DNA from: Panorpa germanica
Taxonomy: Eukaryota > Arthropoda > Insecta > Mecoptera > Panorpidae
NCBI GenBank assembly: GCA_963678705.1
Contig: CAVMBN010000217.1
Location: 1-64,000 of the forward strand
DNA: 64,000 nt
Reading direction: 5' to 3'
The notes below the pieces were generated by a model that was given only the letters and a program-made list of their open reading frames with translations, searched no databases and was not told the DNA's origin. Of the stretch, positions 55,070 to 64,000 are shown piece by piece (the first letter of the stretch is position 1; every line of letters starts with the position of its first letter). A program made the position numbers and the translations under genes.

Positions 55070-55945
55070 GTGTTGCAAAGCAATATTAACGTCCTTGTCA
55101 ACCAATACGTAGGTCTTGCTTTTTCTATTAAGTCCCTTCTGTCTTGCCAGAGCTTATGCATATATGCATTTATCTCTTTGGCAATACATTTGGTATCGTC
55201 TCCAGACTTTTATCCTACAGCCGCATTAACTTTAAATCCTCGAAATTTGTCGCATTAATTTTAAATCATCAAAATTTGATTTTTTCAGTTCTAGCGTAAT
55301 TTGTACTTGAGTAAGTGCATGAGCGATTTTTAAATCTAAAGGAATTGTCCCCTATATCACCCGCACCACTTCTGTAGATACAGTTTTGCAACAACGCGTC
55401 ATCGTCAATAACATAGTTCTTTGCATGGTGGATGCGGAAGATTGATCCTGTGGTACCATGCTAAAGCACAATACACAACCATTGACATAAATGCCCCCTT
55501 GTATAGTGTCGGCATAGTTGCCGAGTTTAAGCTCCATTCCGTTCTTGTGACACGCGCAAGGTGTGTTACAAGTTTATCGTTCGTTGTTACCGTATTTGTT
55601 TCGTAGCTTTAAGAAACTATAGATTTTATCTATAGCAGGTCGAGAACGGCTTTCTTGTTGTTCTGTACTATTTGCACCGATAAGGATCACATTATCGTCG
55701 GCAAAACATACGCTTACACAACCTTTTAAATGAGAAACACAGTTCTCGTCGAATACCATGTTCCAGAGCTTAGGCCCCAATACGGATCGCTGAGGACAAC
55801 CTTTAGACAGTTGCCATTTCATGAAACGGTAATCGGTTTGTAAAATTAATGTTCGACAATGAAAATAGTTCTCCATTGCGCAGTAGAAGTACCTAGAGGT
55901 TTTTGCCGGTCTAATTCTTTGAAGGTCACTTGGCCACCAGACATT
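55070..55945 (-). pseudogene. R1-like RT relic, unit 19
   Basis: FADD kept (about 55700); twin of the unit at 40295. 100 open codons from 55876. A 16-base loss near 55610 as in its twin. Confidence 0.74.
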
Positions 55946-56671
55946 ATCAAAGGCACACTAAATTTCTATAAATATCTCATGTTCATACTTGTACTTAAGC
56001 CTACTTACTTACCATTTGTTTGTTACCATTGATTGTTTATAAACGATCAATCACTGTTTTCTAGAAAACCGCATATATTGTTTACTTAATCACTTATAAC
56101 AGTTAATACACCCTCTTTTTTATTTGAAACACGCATTTATATAAACTAATTCTTATGTTTTAATATTATTTATAGTTAATGTTATTCGACTTACTTGATA
56201 GTGGGCGGCAACCTTTTGTCTTCCGTATATTTGTAGTGTTTACATGAGGTCTTCCTTATATAGCTCTACAGATTTCTTGAATTTCTTAACCACTTAATGT
56301 TTTAGCACTAACACTAACCTAATTATTATTACTTTTTTTGTCTATCGCACTTATTAATGTCTTGTATCAAACAACAAAGTTACAATTTTAAGGTTATGTT
56401 TTTAAGACCGCGTGTACGCGTAATGAAAAATTCGTTTTTAACACTGGTTTCCAACTGTCAAACTTTTGTAAAAACACTTTGTTTAGGGTAAATTAGCACA
56501 AATTTAAAACAAACTTTAATACTTTTCGTTAGAAAAAGTATTAATATAATTTATTTAATTTTTTTCCGTAATTAATTTCTTACTTTTAATCACTTTTTCC
56601 ACCTAAAGTAGCAGGAGCCGATCACACAGATAGTAGATAGGGACCACTTGTGTTGCAAAGCAATATTAACG

Positions 56672-56980
56672 TTCTTGTAAACCAATACGTAGGCTTTCCT
56701 TTTTTTATTAAGTCTCATCTGTCTTGACAGAGCTTATGCATTTATCTCTTTGGCAATAGATTTGGTATCGTCTACATACTTTTATCCTACAGCCGCATTA
56801 ACTTTAAAACCTCGAAATTTGTCGCATTAACTATAAATCATCAAAATTTGATTTTTTCAGTTCTAGCGTAATTTGTACTTGAGTAAGTGCATGAGCGATT
56901 TTTAAATCAAAAGGAATTGTCTCCGATATCACCTGCACCACTTCTGTTGATACAGTTCTGCAACAACGCGTCATCGTAAA
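56672..56980 (-). pseudogene. R1-like RT relic, unit 20 (C-terminal end only)
   Basis: Twin of 41883-42202, with the same loss at the TATGCATATATGC palindrome (about 56735), joined to the LINE 3' end at the same base. Confidence 0.72.
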
Positions 56981-57118
56981 TATATATATATTTTATTTTT
57001 AATTTATTGGGCTTTGCCTTATTCAGCCTTCTTGCCATTCTAAATTACAAATAAATATTACATTCTATAATATATAAAAATTACTTAAAACTATACATTT
57101 ATAACTACTATATATAAA

Positions 57119-57455
57119 CTACTAGCTGTCCCGGCCACGCGTTGCTGTGCCTAACGTAGCGCCATCTATTGAATATTTACTCAATCTAGTCAACAGATTT
57201 CGATTTACTCAACAGAATATTTACTCAATCTAGTCAACAGATGTCGCCATCATCGTCGCCCGATGTCATATGTCATATACAGATAATTAATAGACAAATA
57301 ATTAGCAATAAGATAAATAAATTGAGATGTAAGCTATCCTATCTTTCAAGTTGGGTCAAACTGCACACGGTGTACAAATTTCATTAAAATCGGTTAAGTA
57401 GTTTAGGAGTCCATAGCGGACAACACAGTGACACGTAATTTATATATATTATAAG
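57119..57455 (+). repeat. Dispersed repeat CTAGCTGTCCCGG..., uninterrupted
   Basis: The whole 337-bp repeat with its single CTGT target (about 57146) shows the pre-insertion state of the TRIM site in copy A. Confidence 0.65.
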
Positions 57456-57599
57456 ATTATATTTACATCACCATTTGTTACATCTAAGTTAAATTTTATT
57501 GAATATTCTTTATACATGTTATATGTCAATTTTATTGTCAATTATAAACTCAATCACACATTTTGTAGTGGCACTACTTATATCATATATTAGATTTAA

Positions 57600-58400
57600 T
57601 ACGTTTACTGGCATCATAGTATGTTTACATAAATTACTCCATAAGTGGTCGACTTCCTGTTTTTTGAATTTACATCCTAGTACCATGTGGTCTATAGTAC
57701 CTTTCTCTCCACAGATGCAATTAGAAGATTGTATTACTTTTATTTTTGCTAGATGTGATGGGACTTTACAATGACCTGATCTTAGTCGGCATATTATTTA
57801 AATTAATTTTCTAGATAAATTTTTATTGATCCACATGTTATCTTAAATTTTATTGTTGAAAAGGTAGAATGTTTTGCCTGTGGTTTGACTTGCTTCTTTG
57901 TATATTATTTGCCAGTCTATATATGCCTTTTTCTTGATAATTATTTTCATTTCGTTTAAGGAAGATTTTATATCTATTAATTTACCGTCAGTACATGCTT
58001 CTTTTGCTAACTTATCTTTAGTTTCATTGCCTAAAATTCCAGAATGACCTGGTACCCATAAAAATTTTATGTTTACACCACTCTTTTTCAGTTTACAATA
58101 TATTGCTTTTATTTTACAAAATTTTATTATTATTATTGTTTTTGAAGATGTTATTATTTATAGCTGCTAACACACTATATGCATCAGTTACTATTAATAT
58201 GTTAGACTCTTTAGTGTTTTTAATTATCTTCATTGTCTTCAATATTGCTATAAGTTCAGCATTGAATGAACTTGATATATTATTTAACTTAAACTTATAT
58301 TGCTTGTTTGTTGTAGAGTTGTATAAGTTAGCACCTCCTTTTTTAGATTTATAAATTTACGGAATTATCTGTATATTATATGTCCCATTTTATGTTTTCA
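57600..58400 (-). pseudogene. LINE copy B, RNase H and C-terminal region
   Basis: The same domains as in copy A (SFNAELIAILKTMK, VTDAYSVLAAIN). The zinc motif region is split by the 69-bp insertion, which falls in the codons before LRSGHCKV. Confidence 0.72.
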
Positions 58401-59190
58401 GTGCATATAAAATTCATATACCGTTGATATATTATAGTGTTGTTGTCTTTCTTGTTGAAATATTCAATTTCGGTATCTATTTTAATAGTTTTTAGTTCAT
58501 ATAAAGATTTAAAGTAGGGCATGATCTTAAAACTATCTATAGGTATATTTTGGTAGTGATTGTAGCTTATTAAAAGAATAGGTTGGTTTTTGTTTATCCA
58601 ATATGGCTTAAAGTATACATTTTGAAGTTCTTCTATTCTAGATATGATATTTTGGTACTTACTTTGGATTATTTTGATAAAGAAATTGTCACTTAATATC
58701 TGTCTTCGAATTTTTAGAGGTGGCATATTGGTTTCCAGGTTAAGAATCTGTATAGGAGTAGAACCCATTGCACCTATTATTATTCTTAGTCCTTTGTTTT
58801 ATACTGTGTCTAATTTTTTAAGTCTTGTATTATTTGCGGTACAAACTAATGTACTGGAGTAGTCAAAATGGGGTCTGACAATGGCTTTATAAATACTGAG
58901 TAGAGTTAGAGGATGACTTCCCCAGCTGCATCCAGCCAGACATCTCATTACATTAATTCCTTTGTGACATTTTGCTATAATTGAGTTGATTTCTTTGCAC
59001 CATGTGCTTTTTGAATCAAACCAAACACCCATTTATTTAACGTTACTTGTAACAGTTAAACATTAATTTTTCATAATAATTCTTAGACTTCGATCTAAGT
59101 TGTGTATGGTAAAAATTATTACATTGCTTTTATTAATGGATACCTCTAGATTTAAATTACTTAAGGTAGATTCTAGCATCTTGATTTTCT
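58376..59190 (-). pseudogene. LINE copy B, RT thumb and connection
   Basis: Two openings, 58376-58768 and 58799-59032, joined across one stop, with a stop before GVWFDSKSTW where copy A has none. Residues differ at only a few places from copy A. Confidence 0.78.
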
Positions 59191-59208
59191 TTTGAAGTCT
59201 TTTTTGCG

Positions 59209-60141
59209 CTATGTTAAGTGAATAGTAGAATTATCCGCCAGTTTGATGATATCTTTTGTGTATATATTGAAGAGTAGAGGAGATAATATTGAGCCTTGCA
59301 GCACTCCTTGAGAGTTCACGTAAGGACCTAATAGTTTGTTGTTGTGTCTTATAAAAACTACAGGACATTCATTGTCTGTAGCCTCGTGTTTAAGTTTACA
59401 ATTTATGCATGTCGGGTTAAGAGATGTGCATGCAGTACGTAAATGATCTTCACTTCCGCAGAATTTACATTTTGCTACTTTTGCTCTACATTTTGTGGCT
59501 GCGTGTCCAAATTTAAAACAATTATAACATTGTATCGTCTGTTGTACAAATGGTTCACATGCTCGTCTCACTCTCCACATGTTAACATAAGCAGGAATAG
59601 CAAGTCCTTTATAGAATAGTTTCACTGTTGTACTGGGTTCATATTTTATAGCTCCGTCAACTCTTATTTTTCTATTTAGCCTTTGCACTCTCGTTACTTT
59701 AAAAGGTGGACACTCTATATTATTTAAAATTGTATCTTCCGTATATTCTATATCAACACCTTTTATAATAGCTACTTTTGTGCACCAGTAAAATGGGATA
59801 AACGCTTCATATCCATTGTTTTTCAACAATGTTGATTTGGTAATTTCGTTAGCTAGTATTGCATTAGCACATTGAACGATTACTCTATTTCTTCCCAATT
59901 TTTTAATTTTTATTATATTAGATTTATTGCTAATTTTACAAATTATTTCTGCTCATTTAAGAGAACTAAAAAATGTATTTCCATCACTAATATTTTTAAC
60001 AATCATTACTTTATTCGAGTCATATTTTGTTTCTGTGTTGTATAAATTATTATATATTTTTTTATCATTGTCACTATTGTTATTTAAGTGTTCTGCCATA
60101 TCACTGGATGTTTTTTCTGTAGGAATAGATTTGTTAGTCAC
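59209..60141 (-). pseudogene. LINE copy B, Gag-RT fusion, one nonsense codon
   Basis: The same Gag-to-RT junction as copy A. A TGA at about 59953 (TTAAATGAGCAG) breaks the Gag early; the downstream frame (59209-59898) keeps all three zinc knuckles and the segment DTILNNIECP that is deleted in copy A. Confidence 0.82.
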
Positions 60142-60390
60142 AGAGTTGTTTTCATTGTTCGGATCTTTATCGGGAGGTTCAGTCTATATAACCATTTTGT
60201 TAATTATTCAGTGATAACTAAATAGAAGTTACTTCACTTCTTTGTAATATCACTTAATAATAATCTAAATTATAATTTAAATACAAATAAATCACGAAAA
60301 AATATTATAAATTGCAAAGAAAGATAACTATTTATTTTATTGTTTTGTTTATTATAAACACGTGCGCTCACCAAGGAGTCTCGATGCGAA
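60142..60390 (-). other. LINE copy B, 5' region
   Basis: Duplicate of 46420-46667, no ORF. Plus-oriented satellite follows at GTAAGTCGATTAAC (about 60393). Confidence 0.6.
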
Positions 60391-60639
60391 CAGTAAGTCG
60401 ATTAACATTTACTATAATTAATATTAAAACATAAGAATTAGTTTATATAAATGCGTGTTTCAAATAATAAAGAGAGTGTATTAATTGTTATAAGTGATTA
60501 GGTGAACAATATATGCGGTTTTCTTATAAATAGTGATTGACCGTTTATGAACAATCAATGGTACCTAACAAATGGTAAGTAAGTAGGCTTAAGTACAAGT
60601 ATGTACATGAGATATTTTTAGAAATTCAGTGAATCTTTG

Positions 60640-61530
60640 ATAATGTCTGGTGGCAAAGTGACCTTCAAAGAATTAGGCCGGCAAAATCCTCTAGGTACGT
60701 CTACTGCGCTATGAAAAATTATTTTCATTGTCGAACAATAATTTTACAAACCGATTACCGTTCCATGAAAAGGTAACTATCTAAAGGTTGTCCTCAGCGA
60801 TCCGTAATGGGGCCTGAGCTCTGGAACATTGTATTTGACGAGAACTGTGTTTCTCACTCGAAAGGTTGTGTAAACGTATGTTTTGCCGACGATAATGTGA
60901 TCCTTATCAATGCAAATAGTACAGAACAAATAGAAAGCCGTTCTCGACCTGCTATAGATAAAATCTGTAGTTTCTTGAAGCTACAAAGCTACGAAACAAA
61001 TACGGTAACAACAAATGATAAACTTGTAACACACCTTGCGCGTGTCACAAGGACGAAATGGAGCTTAAACTCGGCAACTATGCCGACACTATACAAGGGG
61101 GCATTTATGCCAATGGTTGTGTATTGTGTTTCGGCATGGTATTACAGGATCAATCTTCCAGATCTTTCATGCACAGAACTATGTTATTAACGATGACGCG
61201 TTTTTGCAGAACTGTATCTGCAGAAGTGGTGCAGGTGATATTGGGGACAATTCCTTTAGATTTAAAAATCACTAATGCACTTACTCGAGTACAAATTACG
61301 CTAGAACTGAAAACATCAAATATTGATAATTTAAAGTAAATGCGACAAATTTCGAGGATTTATAGTAAATGCAACTGAAGGATAAAAGTCTCGAAACGAT
61401 ACCAAATGTATTGCCAAAGAGATGAATGCATATATGCATAAGCTCTGGCAAGACAGATGTGACTTAATAGAAAAAGAAAGACCTACGTATTGGTTTACAA
61501 GGACGTTAATATTACTTTGCAACACAAGTG
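60640..61530 (+). pseudogene. R1-like RT relic, unit 21
   Basis: 127 open codons from 60807, FADD kept, private LINAN in place of LIGAN. Twin of the unit at 46905. Confidence 0.75.
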
Positions 61531-62214
61531 GTCCCTATCTACTATGTGTGTGATCGGCTTCTGCTACTTTAGGTGAAAAAAGTGATTAAAAGTGAGAAAT
61601 TAATTACGGAAAAAAATTAAATAAATTATATGAATACTTTTTCTAACGAAAAGTATTTAAGTTTGTTTTAAATTTGTGTTAATTTACCCTAAACAAAGTG
61701 TTTTTACAAAAGTTTGACAGTTGGAAACCAGTGTTAAAAACGAATTTTTCATTACGCGTACACGCGGTCTTATAAACATAACCTCAAAATTGTAACTTTG
61801 TTGTTTGATATAAGACATTAATAAGTGCGATAGACAAAAAAAGTGATAATAATTAGGTTAGTGTTAGTGCTAAAACATCAAGTGGTTAAGAAATTCAAAA
61901 AATCTGTAGAGCTATATAAGAAAGACCTCATATAAACATTACAAATATACGGAAGACAAAAGGTTGCCGCCCACTATCAAGTAAGTCGATTACCATTTAC
62001 TATATATAATATTAAAACATAAGAATTAGTTTATATAAATGCGTGTTTTAAATGATAAAGAGAGTGTATTAATTGTTGTAAGTGATTAAGTGAACAATAT
62101 ATGCGGTTTTCTTGAAAACAGTGATTGATCGTTCATAAACAATCAAAAGTAACAAACAAATAATACGTAGGTAGGCTTAAGTACAAGTATGTACATGAGA
62201 TATTTATAAAAATT

Positions 62215-62890
62215 CAGTGTGCCTTTGATAAGGTCTGGTGGCCAAGTGACCTTCAAAGATTTAGGCCGGCAAAAACCTCTAGGTACGTCTACTGCGCTAT
62301 AGAGAACTATTTTCATTGTCAAACATTAATTTTACAAACCGATTACCGTTTTATGAAAAGGCAGATATCTAAAGATTGTCCTCAGCGATCCGTAATGGGG
62401 CCTGAGCTTACCTTGCGCGTGTCACAAGGATGGAATGGAGCTTAAACTCGGCAACTATGCCGACACTATACAAAGGGGCGTTTATGCCAATGGTTGTGTA
62501 TTGTGCTTCGGCATTGTCCCACAGGATCAATTTTCCGGATCCTCCATGCAAAGAACTATGTTATTGACGATGACGCGTTGTTGCAGAACTGTGTCTACAG
62601 AAGTGGTGCAGGTGATATCAGGGACAATTCCTTTAGATTTAAAAATCACTCATGCACTCACTCTAGTACAAATTACGCTAGAACTGAAAAAATGAAATTT
62701 TGATGATTTAAAGTTAATGCGATAAATTTCAAGGATTTAAAGGTAATGCAGCTGTAGGATAAAAGTCTGGAGACGATACCAAATGTATTACCGAAGAGAT
62801 GAATGCATATATGCATAAGCTCTTGCAAGACAGATAGGACTTAATAGAAAAAGGAAGACCTACGTATTGGTTTTCAAGGACGTTAATGTG
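62215..62890 (+). pseudogene. R1-like RT relic, unit 22 (short variant)
   Basis: The GPEL/TLRVSQGW deletion junction is at 62405. It differs from the copies at 48495 and 63550 by GTACATGAG for GAACATGAG and TTTGATAAGGTC for TTTGATAGGGTC. Confidence 0.75.
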
Positions 62891-63549
62891 TGTGATCGGC
62901 TCCTGCTACTTTAGGTGAAAAAAGTGATTAAAAGTGAGAAATTAATTCCGCAAAAAAATTAAATAAATTATATGAATACTTTTTTTAACGAAAAGTATTT
63001 AAGTTTGTTTTAAATTTGTGTTAATTTACCCGAAACAAAGTGTTTTTACAAAAGTTTGACAGTTGGAAACCAGTGTTAAAAACGAATTTTTCATTACGCG
63101 TACACGCGGTCTTATAAACATAACCTTAAAATTGTAACTTTGTTGTATGATATAAGACATAAATAAGTGCGATAGACAAAAAAAGTGATAATAATTAGGT
63201 TAGTGTTAGTGCTAAAACATCAAGTGGTTAAGAAATTCAAAAAATCTGTAGAGCTATATAAGAAAGACCTCATATAAACATTACAAATATACGGAAGACA
63301 AAAGGTTGCCGCCCACTATCAAGTAAGTCGATTACCATTAACTATATATAATATTAAAACATAAGAATTAGTTTATATAAATGCGTGTTTTAAATGATAA
63401 AGAGAGTGTATTAATTGTTGTAAGTGATTAAGTGAACAATATATGCGGTTTTCTTGGAAACAGTGATTGATCGTTCATGAACAATCAATGGTAACAAGCA
63501 AATAATACGTAGGTAGGCTTAAGTACAAGTATGAACATGAGATATTTAT

Positions 63550-64000
63550 AAAAATTCAGTGTGCGTTTGATAGGGTCTGGTGGCTAAGTGACCTTCAAAG
63601 ATTTAGGCCGGCAAAAACCTCTAGGTACGTCTACTGCGCTATAGAGAACTATTTTCATTGTCAAACATTAATTTTACAAACCGATTACCGTTTTATGAAA
63701 AGGCAGCTATCTAAAGATTGTCCCCAGCGATCCGTAATGGGGCCTGAGCTTACCTTGCGCGTGTCACAAGGATGGAATGGAGCTTAAATTTGGCAACTAT
63801 GCCGACACTATACAAAGGGGCGTTTATGCCAATGGTTGTGTATTGTGCTTCGGCATGGTCCCACAGGATCAATTTTCCGGATCCTTCATGCAAAGAACTA
63901 TGTTATTGACGATGACGCGTTGTTGCAGAATTGTGTCTACAGAAGTGGTGCAGGTGATATCGGGGACAATTCCTTTAGATTTAAAAATCACTCATGCACT
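63550..64000 (+). pseudogene. R1-like RT relic, unit 23 (short variant, cut by window end)
   Basis: It matches the unit at 48495 base for base over most of its visible length, more closely than the adjacent unit 22. So it is the real duplicate of that unit. Confidence 0.75.

Larger units (their letters stand above)
52185..56980 (-). repeat. R1-derived satellite, block 5 (about 3 units)
   Basis: Anchor at about 53453, 55035 and 56615; units of 1582 and 1580. Unit by unit it mirrors block 3 from about 38.9 kb but has one more unit. It ends at the same GCGTCATCGT as block 3, again against the LINE 3' end. Confidence 0.92.
56981..60390 (-). mobile_element. I-superfamily LINE, copy B
   Basis: Near-identical duplicate of copy A, with the same internal deletion and the same satellite junctions on both sides. 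It lacks the TRIM element. It carries a private 69-bp AT-rich insertion at about 57792-57860 in the C-terminal region, and keeps a 27-base Gag segment missing in copy A. Confidence 0.88.
60391..64000 (+). repeat. R1-derived satellite, block 6, plus orientation
   Basis: Anchor (reversed) at about 61551 and 62894, 1343 bp apart. One full-length-type RT unit is followed by two short-variant units. It runs off the window end. Confidence 0.92.

Noticed and set aside
1..64000. CRISPR array or bacterial origin
   Set aside because: The repeats are kilobase satellite, minisatellite or TIR; introns, LINEs and Polintons show eukaryotic DNA.

Overview
The window is transposon-dense, AT-rich eukaryotic DNA, most likely from an arthropod genome. 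The support is an R1-clade LINE relic, two Polinton/Maverick elements, a Ty3/gypsy pol with a macro domain in front of it, a gene with a spliceosomal-type intron, and a small LTR element with a primer site matching tRNA-Trp. I cannot name the species; an insect is my best guess. No ordinary host gene, tRNA or rRNA gene was recognised.

The background is a tandem satellite of about 1.55-1.59 kb per unit. Each unit carries the same dead 3' part of an R1-like LINE reverse transcriptase, plus a non-coding half. It lies in minus orientation at 1-2279, 11166-20045, 36354-42202 and 52185-56980, and in plus orientation at 46668-51210 and 60391-64000.

Three groups of elements interrupt it. (1) 2219-11165 holds a macro-domain ORF, a broken Ty3/gypsy pol and the right half of a decayed Polinton (4882-11165). 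(2) 20046-36353 is a full-length 16.3-kb Polinton. It has inverted repeats of 1123 and 886 bp, AG...CT ends and a 6-bp target duplication with one mismatch (GTTCGA/GTTTGA). Its gene order is: acidic protein, two genes of unknown function (one with an intron), a possible PC4-like protein, a small protein, major capsid protein, a 48-residue ORF, penton, protease, PLA2-like protein, packaging ATPase, a conserved unknown, a small helical protein, integrase and protein-primed DNA polymerase. Capsid, protease and polymerase frames are open, while the ATPase, integrase, PLA2-like protein and one small gene each carry a single lesion. (3) 42203-46667, 51211-52184 and 56981-60390 are pieces of I-superfamily LINEs, and satellite orientation reverses at each of them.

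The region of about 38.9-49.1 kb is a duplicate of about 52.2-64.0 kb, with differing satellite unit numbers. A 1145-bp deletion derivative of a CsRn1-like LTR retrotransposon sits in the first copy, and its empty site is visible in the second.

In the complete Polinton the genes form a virus-like set: polymerase and integrase for replication and insertion; two jelly-roll capsid proteins, protease and ATPase for particle assembly; and a phospholipase-like protein perhaps for membrane escape. A textbook -1 frameshift heptamer six bases before the PLA2 stop would join that frame to the protease, whose conserved N-terminal part has no ATG. This is the most testable new observation in the window.
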